Positions 1 to 6,037 of a stretch of 6,665 bases of DNA are shown here, one piece after another. The translations under genes and the position numbers were made by a program. This DNA comes from a bacterium. GTDB taxonomy: Bacteria > Desulfobacterota > GWC2-55-46 > S146-80 > JALXFI01. The notes under the pieces were generated by a model. The model searched no databases and had not been told where the DNA came from. It was given only the letters and a program-made list of their open reading frames with translations. The stretch lies in assembly GCA_027069035.1 (NCBI GenBank), contig JALXFI010000160.1, positions 1-6,665 of the forward strand, given 5' to 3'. Position 1 is the first letter of the stretch. Each line of letters begins with the position of its first letter.

Positions 1-44
1 TGGACGGTGGTGGAATTTGCCCTAAAATCTCCCGAAATCCAATC

Positions 45-121
45 TGGTCGGGGCGGTAGGATTTGAACCTCCGACTTCCACGTCCCGAACGTGGCGCTCT
101 GCCAGGCTGAGCTACGCCCCG
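45..121 (-). tRNA. tRNA-Pro (anticodon CGG)
   Basis: Read on the minus strand this is a complete 77-base cloverleaf. The acceptor arms CGGGGCG (115-121) and CGCCCCG (49-55) pair perfectly, followed by discriminator A and an encoded CCA (45-47). The anticodon stem CCACG/CGTGG encloses the seven-base loop TTCGGGA, giving anticodon CGG and proline identity. The T arm contains the usual GTTCAAATC loop. It lies 86 bases downstream of rpe on the same strand. I see no convincing promoter of its own in 122-207, so it could be read from rpe or from a weak AT-rich promoter there. Bases 1-44 beyond its 3' end hold no gene I can support. Confidence 0.96.
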
Positions 122-207
122 AATTTTGTTATTTAATCAGATATATAATATTAGCATAAATCTTGTTGAAATGTAACTATAATGATAGGATTTTAGATGT
201 TCCTTTC

Positions 208-861
208 TTACTTTAATTCATTTCTCATGTTTTTTATAGTTTCTTTATAATCACTGTCGCCGAAGATCCCGGAGCCTGATACAAACGCATCGGCGCCTGC
301 ATCGGAGACTGTTTTAATATTATCGATCTTTATACCTCCGTCCACTTCAAGACAGGCGGAAGACCCCGCCGCGTCTAACATGGAACGCACCGTCTTTATC
401 TTCGGGATAACCGACGGGATGAACTCCTGTCCTCCGAATCCGGGGTTTACACTCATTATCAGAACAAGGTCAAGGTCGCCTATAACGTGTTCCAGATGGT
501 TTACAGGGGTTGCCGGGTTAAGCGAGACACCCGCCTTTGCCCCTTCGTCCTTTATCTGCTGCACGAGCCTGTGTAAATGACAGGTTGCCTCGGTATGTAC
601 CGTTATGATATCCGCCCCTGCCTTTGCAAACTCTTCAATATACTCTTCAGGCCTGCTTATCATGAGATGTACGTCAAGGGGGAGCTTGGTTGCCTTTCGT
701 ATTGATTTAACAACAGGCGGGCCTATCGTTATATTAGGGACAAAATGACCGTCCATGACATCAACATGTATCCAGTCGGCACCTCCGTCTTCGACCGAGT
801 TTATCTCTTCACCAAGCCTTGTAAAATCTGCTGAAAGTATCGATGGCGCAATTATCTTCAT
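208..861 (-). CDS. rpe: Ribulose-phosphate 3-epimerase
   Basis: This 217-residue cytoplasmic TIM-barrel enzyme interconverts D-ribulose 5-phosphate and D-xylulose 5-phosphate in the pentose phosphate pathway. The length is normal for the family. Visible signatures are the N-terminal APSILSAD (5-12), the metal-site segment HVDVMDG (32-38, with His32 and Asp34), DVHLM (63-67, with metal ligand His65), the active-site loop MSVNPGFGGQ (136-145), EVDGG (172-176, with Asp174) and the phosphate-binding SGSGIF (195-200). The ATG at 859-861 gives the canonical N-terminus. Its Shine-Dalgarno site is weak (AGGT about nine bases upstream). It has its own strong promoter at 915-943, so it is probably transcribed separately from the nrdJ operon upstream, giving a leader of roughly 45 bases. 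tRNA-Pro follows on the same strand. Confidence 0.97.
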   Translation of the reverse strand: MKIIAPSILSADFTRLGEEINSVEDGGADWIHVDVMDGHFVPNITIGPPVVKSIRKATKLPLDVHLMISRPEEYIEEFAKAGADIITVHTEATCHLHRLVQQIKDEGAKAGVSLNPATPVNHLEHVIGDLDLVLIMSVNPGFGGQEFIPSVIPKIKTVRSMLDAAGSSACLEVDGGIKIDNIKTVSDAGADAFVSGSGIFGDSDYKETIKNMRNELK

Positions 862-914
862 CTATAAATACCTGTTTGCAGCGCTAAACATGTGGCGGCC
901 CCTGAAACAAACCT

Positions 915-943
915 GTTATATCCCAAATAATCATTCATGTCAA
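915..943 (-). promoter_or_regulatory. Sigma70-type promoter for rpe
   Basis: On the minus strand there is a consensus -35 TTGACA (938-943), a 17-base spacer and a -10 TATAAC (915-920, five of six matches). Transcription would start near 908, about 47 bases before the rpe start codon. The position in the only gap between nrdJ and rpe supports the assignment. Confidence 0.75.
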
Positions 944-957
944 CCCCGCTGATATTA

Positions 958-983
958 CCCAAAAACAGAGATAGGTTTTTGGG
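958..983 (-). terminator. Hairpin after nrdJ, possible terminator
   Basis: A perfect inverted repeat with nine-base arms CCCAAAAAC and GTTTTTGGG encloses an eight-base loop. It starts 24 bases beyond the nrdJ stop codon and just before the rpe promoter, which fits transcription termination of the upstream operon. On the minus strand the stem is followed by TAATATC and not by a T tract, so a classical intrinsic terminator is uncertain. The outer CCCAAA...TTTGGG also resembles the hairpin repeats near 5390 and 6638, so it may instead be a diverged member of that family. Confidence 0.45.
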
Positions 984-1007
984 ATATTAAAAATCCACCC
1001 CTGTTTT

Positions 1008-2738
1008 TTAGCAGTAGAGGCTGTCTTTACAGCTTAAGACCTGATTTTTTCTGCTCCTCGAACGATAGACGGTTATGCCCTTGCAGCCGAGTTTATATGC
1101 AAGAAGAAATGCCTTTTTTACATCATTTTTTGCGGCATCATGGGGAAAATTTATAGTCTTGCTCACGGCATTGTCCGTGTGTTTCTGAAATGCCGCCTGC
1201 ATCTTTACATGCCATTCGGGGCTTATATCAAAAGCCGTAACAAAGATGCGCTTAACATCATAAGGCACATCCTTTCTTGTCTTTATATCTCCCCCCGATG
1301 CGATAAAGTTCATAAGATCATCACTATAAAAACCGTCTTCTTCGGCCACGTCCTTTATAAGGGTATTTATCTCTTTAAGCTTTCTGCCGTTTAGTATGTT
1401 TCTTGTGTAGCTTAGGGAGTAAATAGGCTCTATGCCGCTGCTGCACCCTGCTATGATGCTTAATGTCCCGGTGGGCGCTATGGTTGTCCTTGTGGCGTTT
1501 CTTATCGGTTTTCCACCTTTTTCAGAAAAAATACTTATCTTAAAATTTGGAAATGCGCCCCTTTCCAGAGCAAGCCTCTTCGATGTTTCATAGGCGGTTT
1601 TCTGGATAAAAGACATAATCTTTTCTCCAAGCTTTAGCGCATCATCACAGTTGTAGGCAATGCGAAGTTTTATCAACAAGTCTGCAAATCCCATAACACC
1701 GAGCCCTATCTTTCTGTTTGCCCTGCTTATGTCTTCTATCTCTTTAATGGGATATCTGTTTGCGTCTATAATATTGTCAAGGAATCTTACGCCAAGCGCA
1801 ACCGTCTTTTTAAGCCTTTCCCAGTCTATTGCGTATCCTTCATTATCTTTTATTGCCATCCTTGATAGATTTATAGAGCCGAGCGTGCAGGACTCAAACG
1901 GCAGGAGGGGCTGTTCTCCGCATGGGTTTGTTGCCTCAATCTCGCCAAGTGTCGGAGTGGGGTTGTCCCTGTTTATCCTGTCGAGGAATATTACGCCGGG
2001 CTCGCCCGAAAGCCATGCGGATTCAACGATAAGTTTAAATATGTTTTTGGCCTTTTCTCTGCCCGTGACCTTTCCTGTATGCGGATTTATAAGGTCATAG
2101 GAAGAATCATCCTTTAGGGCTTTCATAAACCCCTCTGTAACGGCAACGGATATGTTGAAGTTTGTAAGCTCATCCGTGTCATTTTTAATGGTTATAAAAT
2201 CCCTTATATCGGGATGATCAACCCTTAAAATACCCATATTTGCGCCTCTGCGTGCGCCACCCTGCTTTATCACATCTGTTGCCGTGTTAAAGACCTTCAT
2301 AAACGATACAGGCCCGCTGGCAACCCCGTTTGTTGAGCATACCCTGTCGTTTTTCGGCCTGAGCCTGCTGAAACTGTAACCCGTGCCCCCGCCGCTTTGA
2401 TGTATAAGGGCGGTATCTTTAACGGCTTCAAATATGGACTCAAGTGAATCTTTTACAGGTATGACAAAACATGCACAGAGCTGCTGAAGCTCTCTTCCTG
2501 CATTCATAAGGGTAGGTGAGTTTGGCAGAAATTCTAAATCTGCCATCATCCGGTAGAAATCTTCTTCTGTGTGTTTGATATCCGTCTTTTTATTGTATAG
2601 ATTTTCTACGGAGGCGATATTTTTTGCGACCCGTTGAAACATCTCTTCGGGCGTCTCTACAGGCCTGCCGGAGGCGTCTTTTTTAAGGTACCGTCTCGCT
2701 AAGACATTAAGGGCATTTGGTGAGAGTCTTGTTTTCAT
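1008..2738 (-). CDS. nrdJ: Adenosylcobalamin-dependent class II ribonucleotide reductase
   Basis: This enzyme reduces ribonucleotides to deoxyribonucleotides using a cobalamin-generated thiyl radical and needs no oxygen. Counting from the ATG at 2736-2738 (576 residues), the radical and active-site motif NPCGE gives Asn271, Cys273 and Glu275, and ESCTLGSINL follows with Cys284. Together with Cys90 in CACFVIPV, Cys284 forms the expected substrate-reducing disulfide pair; the 11-residue Cys273 to Cys284 spacing matches the Thermotoga class II enzyme. Phosphate-binding APTGTLS lies at 422-428 and GCKGITVYR near the end. The protein is short: it has no N-terminal ATP cone and no long zinc-finger tail. 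It ends with two cysteines (570 and 576), probably the shuttle pair re-reduced by thioredoxin. A TTG at 2742-2744 would add two residues, but neither start has a clear Shine-Dalgarno site. The gene begins 11 bases after the DUF763 gene, so translational coupling in an operon is likely. Confidence 0.95.
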   Translation of the reverse strand: MKTRLSPNALNVLARRYLKKDASGRPVETPEEMFQRVAKNIASVENLYNKKTDIKHTEEDFYRMMADLEFLPNSPTLMNAGRELQQLCACFVIPVKDSLESIFEAVKDTALIHQSGGGTGYSFSRLRPKNDRVCSTNGVASGPVSFMKVFNTATDVIKQGGARRGANMGILRVDHPDIRDFITIKNDTDELTNFNISVAVTEGFMKALKDDSSYDLINPHTGKVTGREKAKNIFKLIVESAWLSGEPGVIFLDRINRDNPTPTLGEIEATNPCGEQPLLPFESCTLGSINLSRMAIKDNEGYAIDWERLKKTVALGVRFLDNIIDANRYPIKEIEDISRANRKIGLGVMGFADLLIKLRIAYNCDDALKLGEKIMSFIQKTAYETSKRLALERGAFPNFKISIFSEKGGKPIRNATRTTIAPTGTLSIIAGCSSGIEPIYSLSYTRNILNGRKLKEINTLIKDVAEEDGFYSDDLMNFIASGGDIKTRKDVPYDVKRIFVTAFDISPEWHVKMQAAFQKHTDNAVSKTINFPHDAAKNDVKKAFLLAYKLGCKGITVYRSRSRKNQVLSCKDSLYC

Positions 2739-2749
2739 AACCAATTTTA

Positions 2750-3829
2750 TTAAGAAATGGCCGGATATTTTGAATCAAGTCTCTTAAGCGCTTTTACCTT
2801 CTCAAGATTTCCTATCCCGGCCTTTTTTACGGCGCTTCTTAAAAATTCTATCGACTCATCATAGACCTTTCTATTAACCGGGTAGGGATGGCCGTCCTTG
2901 CCGCCGTGTGCAAAGCTGTATCTTACAGGGTCTTCCCATGACGCCTTAACGCCGTACAAGAGTTCGGCTATTAAGCTTAAAGCCCTGAGTGTCTTTGCCC
3001 CAACCCCTTTAAGCCCTAAAAGGGTTTTAAAGTCCTCAGGGTGTCTCTCATAGGTTGAGATAAATATCTTGTAGAGCCTTTCAGGGTGTATGTCGTTTAT
3101 AGAGACATTGTGGCGAGGAGGCAGGTCAATCTCTTTTAGTTTCTTTAATTCTTTTACTTTCTTGTCAGGATGTTCGCATGAAAGCAGGGTAATGACAGAC
3201 TGCGCTTCAAGACTTTCTTTTGCGACAAGGTTGAGGGCTGTGCCTTTACTGTCGCAGCAGACTGCCTTGTGCGGTTCGCAGACAAAGCTCTCAAGGCCGT
3301 CGCTCAGCCAATGGTATCTCCTTGCATACCTTGTATGTTCGTTCATGCCCTGCTGTACGACCGCCCACTCTCCCTTGCCGGTAAATATAAACATGTGATG
3401 ATAGAGCTGATAGGTGTCCTGAAGCGCCGAGTTATCAACCTTTGCGGCCATCCGGCTTGCATATTGGAGCCTGACCGGATCTATGCTGATAAGGCTGCCG
3501 ACGGATTCTATCTCTGACGGTGTCTTTCTTGATGTCTTCCCCTTGCCCCCTGCGGCAAAGAGAGAGAGGTCTTTTTCAAGCCCTTTAATGCCCTCTTTAA
3601 ATGCGCCGCATACGGTGGTGGTAAGTCCACTGCTGTGCCAGTCAAAACCAAGCAGAGAACCGAAGGCCTGAAACCAGAACGGATTGGAGAATCTTTTTAC
3701 TACCTCTTCGGGGCCGTATTCCTCAACTATCAGGATGGTTATCTCTCTTGAGATGGACTTCATCCTGTCAAAAAGCCATCTTGGCGCCCGGCCGTAATGG
3801 AGAGGCATATTTACGATACCTGTTCTCAT
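2750..3829 (-). CDS. DUF763 family protein of unknown function
   Basis: The 359-residue protein is a full-length DUF763 member, a family without established function that is common in archaea and sporadic in bacteria. Recognisable features are the N-terminal GIVNMPLHYGRAPRWLF (4-20), DWHSSG (63-68), TTTVCGAFKEG (70-80), QGMNEHTRYARRYHWLS (160-176) and SFAHGGKDGHPYPV (305-318). Residues 270-288 (LLGLKGVGAKTLRALSLIA) look like a helix-hairpin-helix DNA-binding motif with the GxGxxT hairpin, as in DNA repair glycosylases and nucleases. That makes a nucleic-acid role plausible but unproven. No signal peptide or membrane segment is visible. The start is fixed by the family N-terminus, although the Shine-Dalgarno site is weak. 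It begins 5 bases after suhB ends and is followed 11 bases later by nrdJ, so it is cotranscribed with a deoxynucleotide-supply gene. Confidence 0.9.
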   Translation of the reverse strand: MRTGIVNMPLHYGRAPRWLFDRMKSISREITILIVEEYGPEEVVKRFSNPFWFQAFGSLLGFDWHSSGLTTTVCGAFKEGIKGLEKDLSLFAAGGKGKTSRKTPSEIESVGSLISIDPVRLQYASRMAAKVDNSALQDTYQLYHHMFIFTGKGEWAVVQQGMNEHTRYARRYHWLSDGLESFVCEPHKAVCCDSKGTALNLVAKESLEAQSVITLLSCEHPDKKVKELKKLKEIDLPPRHNVSINDIHPERLYKIFISTYERHPEDFKTLLGLKGVGAKTLRALSLIAELLYGVKASWEDPVRYSFAHGGKDGHPYPVNRKVYDESIEFLRSAVKKAGIGNLEKVKALKRLDSKYPAIS

Positions 3830-3834
3830 TTTTA

Positions 3835-4629
3835 TTATGGGCTCTGCAGGACATTGAGCATGGAGTCATGTATGTTTTTGTTTGATGCCAGAATATTCCC
3901 TGAAAATATATCAAAATTATTGCCACTGAAATCCGTTACGGTCCCTCCGGCTTCTTTAACTATGAGCGTCCCTGCGGCGACGTCCCACGGCTTGAGCTTT
4001 AGCTCCCAGAATCCGTCAAACCTTCCGCATGCCACATAACAAAGATCAAGCGCCGCCGAGCCCGCCCTTCTTATGGCCTGTGCCTTGAGGGCAAATCTGC
4101 AGAAGTGGTTCAGGTTATTTTTTTCCGAGCTTCTGATATCATACGGAAAGCCTGTGGCAAGGAGGCTTTTATCAAGTTGCGGGGTTGTGGATACATGAAT
4201 GGGAGCAGCGTTTAAAAAAGCGCCTTTGCCCTTTTCGGCGCTAAAGAGTTCATCATGCACAGGGTCGTACACGAGTCCGAATATTATATTGCCATTGTCC
4301 TCTAATGCAATGGATACGGAAAATACAGGGTAGGCGTGCGCATAATTTGTTGTGCCGTCAAGCGGGTCTATGATCCAGCGCGTTGGGGAAGAGGCGTTAA
4401 GTTCTTCTCCCTCCTCGGAAAGGATGCCGTAATCGGGGAAAGCGGATAAAAGAGACTCGATGATAATGGTCTCAGAGTTTTTATCCATCTCCGTCACAAG
4501 GTCTATCTCGCCTTTAAACTCCACATGGTTTGTCTTGCCGAGATTTTCCTTAAGGAGTTTGCCTGACTTTCTTGCAGCGGCGACGGCAGCATCCATTGCC
4601 TTGTTGATGTTTATTGGATGGCCTTTCAT
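3835..4629 (-). CDS. suhB: Inositol monophosphatase family phosphatase
   Basis: This 264-residue Mg-dependent sugar-phosphate phosphatase hydrolyses inositol 1-phosphate or related phosphate esters in the cytoplasm; the substrate cannot be told from sequence. Both family signatures are present. The first spans Glu72 (SEEGEE, a metal ligand) and WIIDPLDGTTNYAH (85-98, with Asp88 and Asp91). The second is KPWDVAAGTLIVKEAGG (213-229, with metal ligand Asp216). TEMD at 46-49 precedes them as usual. The symbol is given by family resemblance only; the RNA-polymerase-linked function of E. coli SuhB is not implied. The ATG at 4627-4629 gives a normal N-terminus. The reading frame stays open upstream across 4630-4742 but offers no ATG, GTG or TTG start. 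It lies 113 bases after the fmdB-like gene and 5 bases before the DUF763 gene. Confidence 0.93.
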   Translation of the reverse strand: MKGHPININKAMDAAVAAARKSGKLLKENLGKTNHVEFKGEIDLVTEMDKNSETIIIESLLSAFPDYGILSEEGEELNASSPTRWIIDPLDGTTNYAHAYPVFSVSIALEDNGNIIFGLVYDPVHDELFSAEKGKGAFLNAAPIHVSTTPQLDKSLLATGFPYDIRSSEKNNLNHFCRFALKAQAIRRAGSAALDLCYVACGRFDGFWELKLKPWDVAAGTLIVKEAGGTVTDFSGNNFDIFSGNILASNKNIHDSMLNVLQSP

Positions 4630-4742
4630 AATATCCGGATAAATGGGTGAAAAAAAAGAAAAAATTGACGACTTTGTAAAAAGCCCGTCCGTCGTGAGTC
4701 TGTCAAAGAACTCATAAAATTCTTTACAGGTAGTTTCTTTAT
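4630..4742 (-). other. Intergenic spacer with a possible dispersed repeat
   Basis: This 113-base gap separates the fmdB-like gene from suhB. On the minus strand it contains CTTTTTACAAAGTCGTCAAT followed by a long T-rich run (about 4650-4666). I recall similar CTTTTTACGA...GTC-TCAAT strings recurring between genes in Deltaproteobacteria and Nitrospirota, but cannot verify that here. A TTGACA sits at 4697-4702 on the minus strand without a convincing -10 at the right distance. No gene is supported. Confidence 0.3.
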
Positions 4743-5021
4743 TTATTGAGACTTGGAAGCCGGACAGGCATTGCAGGCCTCGCCGCCTTCTGTTTTGGAT
4801 GTGTCTCCACCGGCTGCTTTAGGGCATTGCGGAGCGTCTGATTTTTTTGCGTAATCAGTCTGATACCAGCCTGAACCTTTAAGAACAAAGGAAGATTGAG
4901 ATATAAACCTTTCAGCATCACCTCCGCATTTTTCACACTTTTTTACGGGTTTGGCGTTGAAGAGTTCAAGAAGTTCAAAGACATTGCTGCATTTTTTGCA
5001 GCGGTACTCGTATATTGGCAT
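4743..5021 (-). CDS. FmdB-family zinc ribbon protein
   Basis: A 92-residue protein starting MPIYEYRCKKC, the hallmark of the FmdB/CxxC_CxxC_SSSS putative regulatory family. A single zinc ribbon is formed by Cys8, Cys11, Cys29 and Cys32. It is followed by the usual RFISQSSFVLKGSGWYQTDY stretch (38-57) and a low-complexity tail containing one more CxxC pair (CNAC, near residue 83). The family is named after a putative regulator of formamidase genes, but molecular function is generally unknown; nucleic-acid or protein binding is the usual guess. The start is well determined: a near-perfect AAGGAGG (5029-5035) lies seven bases upstream of the ATG. It is the first gene behind the promoter at 5071-5099 and so probably heads the operon leading to suhB, the DUF763 gene and nrdJ. 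Confidence 0.92.
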   Translation of the reverse strand: MPIYEYRCKKCSNVFELLELFNAKPVKKCEKCGGDAERFISQSSFVLKGSGWYQTDYAKKSDAPQCPKAAGGDTSKTEGGEACNACPASKSQ

Positions 5022-5070
5022 TTAAAAACCTCCTTAAAATTGGCGATACATACTGAACTGAGATATGTAT

Positions 5071-5099
5071 AATATAAGTCAAATCCTTGTTTTTGTCAA
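5071..5099 (-). promoter_or_regulatory. Sigma70-type promoter for the fmdB-suhB-DUF763-nrdJ operon
   Basis: On the minus strand there is a perfect -35 TTGACA (5094-5099), a 17-base spacer and a -10 TATATT (5071-5076, five of six). Transcription would begin near 5064, giving a leader of roughly 40 bases before the fmdB-like start. The spacing and the strong downstream ribosome binding site make this one of the best promoter calls in the window. Confidence 0.8.
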
Positions 5100-5108
5100 A
5101 GGGTTATC

Positions 5109-5137
5109 CCCAAATTTCCGTTATAGCGATATCTTTG
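5109..5137 (+). repeat. Probable degenerate copy of the hairpin repeat
   Basis: Aligned by eye to the copy at 6625-6652 (taking C at its one wobble position), this stretch matches 20 of 28 bases with one single-base insertion. The matches include the outer CCCAAAT and the central CCGTTATAGCG against CCGCTATCGCG. The right arm has decayed, so it no longer forms a good hairpin. It lies on the far side of the coding remnant at 5167-5295 from the intact copy at 5377-5412. The call rests on a hand alignment in AT-rich DNA and could be chance. Confidence 0.35.
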
Positions 5138-5166
5138 AAAATTAAACGATTTTGAATTCCGGGTGA

Positions 5167-5295
5167 ATTCTGGATACACTATACTTTATAACAAGACTGG
5201 AAAGTAAGCTTGGAAAAGTGCTGAGACCTCAAAAAGGTGGAAGGCCTAAAAAGCTGAAAAAACCAGATTATCAGATTATCCGGCAAAAACAATAA
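5167..5295 (+). pseudogene. C-terminal remnant of a protein, possibly a REP-associated transposase
   Basis: An open stretch of 42 codons follows a TGA (5164-5166) and ends at TAA (5293-5295), with no start codon or ribosome binding site in a useful place. The translation contains FITRLESKLGKVLRP (7-21) and then GGRPKK (24-29) and a basic tail. The pattern of an amphipathic helix, a G-x-x-LRP-type turn and a basic GRPKK end resembles, from memory, the C-termini of Y1-type REP-associated tyrosine transposases (RAYT/TnpA_REP). The catalytic HUH and tyrosine regions are absent, so if real it is a dead fragment. An 8-base tandem duplication (CAGATTAT twice) lies near its end. It sits between a degenerate and an intact hairpin repeat, which supports the RAYT idea. 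It could also be the tail of some other DNA-binding protein. Confidence 0.4.
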
Positions 5296-5376
5296 ATGTA
5301 GTTCTCTCACCTTGTATATACACAAAAGTCCTTAACTTACTGTAGTAATATAGACAATAATATGATATTTATAAAA

Positions 5377-5412
5377 AAACCCCAAATCCCGCTATCGTGG
5401 GATTTGGGGTTT
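5377..5412. repeat. Hairpin repeat, copy 1 (REP-like)
   Basis: A perfect inverted repeat with 14-base arms (AAACCCCAAATCCC, 5377-5390, and its complement, 5399-5412) surrounds GCTATCGT. The inner G-T and C-G pairs can close this to a four-base loop TATC. The 28-base core 5381-5408 matches 6625-6652 at 26 positions in the same orientation. Seven As precede it (5373-5379), so on the minus strand the stem is followed by a run of Ts. It could therefore act as an intrinsic terminator for minus-strand transcripts arriving from the right. It lies directly upstream of the promoter at 5422. Confidence 0.85.
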
Positions 5413-5421
5413 CTATCCAAC

Positions 5422-5457
5422 TTGACGACAGTCGTGGTATGATATATAGTAATACTA
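5422..5457 (+). promoter_or_regulatory. Promoter and operator candidates of the mazEF-type module
   Basis: A -35 TTGACG (5422-5427) and a -10 TATAGT (5445-5450), each five of six matches, are separated by 17 bases. Two perfect small dyads lie within the promoter: ACGAC-A-GTCGT (5425-5435) and TAGTA-A-TACTA (5447-5457). Their centres are 22 bases apart, about two helical turns, and they cover the -35/spacer and the -10/start region respectively. Such paired sites fit autorepression by a ribbon-helix-helix antitoxin, which binds palindromic DNA as dimers of dimers. The operator role is inferred. Confidence 0.6.
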
Positions 5458-5471
5458 GGAGGTGCTCAATT

Positions 5472-5714
5472 ATGAATAAAGATAAAATTGCAATTACTAT
5501 TGACCAAGATCTTGTAAAACGGTTAGATCTGTTGATTAAAAAACATATATTTGAAAATCGTAGTCGAGCAATACAAGAAGCTGTTCAAGAAAAACTAGAG
5601 CGTTTAGAACAAGATCGTTTAGCAAAAGAATGCGCTAAATTAGATCCTAATTTTGAAAAATCAATGGCCGAAGAAGGTCTTTCAGAGAAATTAAATAAAT
5701 GGCCAGAATATTAA
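5472..5714 (+). CDS. Ribbon-helix-helix antitoxin (MazE-type, CopG/MetJ/Arc fold)
   Basis: This 80-residue protein is the antitoxin of the module. The N-terminal part shows a short DNA-contacting strand KIAITID (5-11), a first helix around 12-26 and a second helix NRSRAIQEAVQEKL (29-42) introduced by the NRS turn, the classic ribbon-helix-helix layout. The acidic tail (about 55-80, ending in EEGLSEKLNKWPEY) is the part expected to wrap and neutralise MazF. The start is set by AGGAGGTG (5457-5464), seven bases before the ATG; the frame is open further upstream, but that part lies in the hairpin repeat and has no ribosome binding site. It overlaps the toxin start by 16 bases, so translation is coupled. 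It probably represses its own promoter, alone and with the toxin. Base composition is clearly more AT-rich than the core operon. Confidence 0.88.
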   Translation: MNKDKIAITIDQDLVKRLDLLIKKHIFENRSRAIQEAVQEKLERLEQDRLAKECAKLDPNFEKSMAEEGLSEKLNKWPEY

Positions 5715-6037
5715 GAGGCGAAATTCGATGGGCTGATCTAAACCCAGTACGTGGCCATGAACAAGCAGGCTTAAGACCAATTTTAATTTTAAGTCATGAT
5801 GTTTTTAATGAAAGATCTGGGACTATCATTGCTATGGCGATTACAAGTCAACCTCAACGTGCAGGTTTTCCTCTTACACTCGAATTAAAATCAAAAGGTT
5901 TGCCTAAACGTTCATGGGTAAAAATCAGTCAAATCCGAACTTTATCGGTTGAAAGAATTGGTAAAAGATTAGGATTAGTTTCTCCAGAAGAATTAGTTCA
6001 CGTTATTGATGGTCTGAATGAAATAATAAAAATATAA
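5699..6037 (+). CDS. mazF: MazF/PemK-type endoribonuclease toxin
   Basis: A complete 112-residue toxin of the CcdB/PemK fold that cleaves single-stranded RNA at short sequence motifs when free of antitoxin; the cut site cannot be predicted here. It shows the family opening RGEIRWADLNP (6-16), then GHEQAGLRPILIL (19-31) with Arg26 matching the catalytic Arg25 of B. subtilis MazF, and AITSQ (47-51) with Thr49 matching its Thr48. KRSWVKISQIRTLS (70-83) carries the conserved QIRT. All key residues are present, so it looks functional. The ATG overlaps the antitoxin end by 16 bases and has only a weak Shine-Dalgarno site, which would keep toxin synthesis below antitoxin synthesis. The stop codon is followed at once by the -35 box of the next module. 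Confidence 0.94.
   Translation: MARILRGEIRWADLNPVRGHEQAGLRPILILSHDVFNERSGTIIAMAITSQPQRAGFPLTLELKSKGLPKRSWVKISQIRTLSVERIGKRLGLVSPEELVHVIDGLNEIIKI

Larger units (their letters stand above)
5022..5471. other. Gene-poor junction between core operon and toxin-antitoxin block
   Basis: About 450 bases without an intact gene separate divergent transcription units. From left to right the stretch holds the fmdB ribosome binding site and promoter (to 5099), a probable decayed palindromic repeat (5109-5137), a truncated coding remnant (5167-5295), an AT-rich patch (5296-5376) in which I see only a ten-base palindrome TGTATATACA at 5313-5322, the first hairpin repeat (5377-5412) and the promoter of the first toxin-antitoxin module. 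The AT content rises visibly from left to right, which suits an insertion boundary. Confidence 0.6.

Noticed and set aside
1..66. A plus-strand frame open from the window edge, and a tRNA-end attachment site at tRNA-Pro.
   Set aside because: The frame runs into the tRNA without family features, and no second copy of the tRNA 3' end or integrase is visible in the window.
142..170. A promoter for tRNA-Pro with TTCAAC and TATATA elements on the minus strand.
   Set aside because: Only three and four of six positions match consensus in AT-rich DNA, which is not enough to call.
862..914. A possible riboswitch or attenuator in the rpe leader, where CAAAC/GTTTG segments could pair.
   Set aside because: The pairing is only about five bases and the leader is too short for a known riboswitch class.
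1140..2100. Plus-strand open frames opposite nrdJ (for example 1660-2100).
   Set aside because: They have no recognisable protein features and lie antisense to a strongly conserved gene.
4643..4717. A 24-codon plus-strand frame starting ATGGGTGAA.
   Set aside because: No good ribosome binding site, low-complexity lysine-rich start, and it is antisense to the operon leader in a probable repeat.
4739..4936. A 65-codon minus-strand frame overlapping the fmdB-like gene.
   Set aside because: It is a shifted-frame shadow of the zinc ribbon gene, which has the clear family signature and strong ribosome binding site.
5397..5471. Upstream extension of the RHH antitoxin reading frame to a GTG inside the hairpin.
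   Set aside because: It has no ribosome binding site and translates the repeat, whereas the ATG at 5472 has AGGAGGTG at ideal distance and starts right before the ribbon-helix-helix domain.
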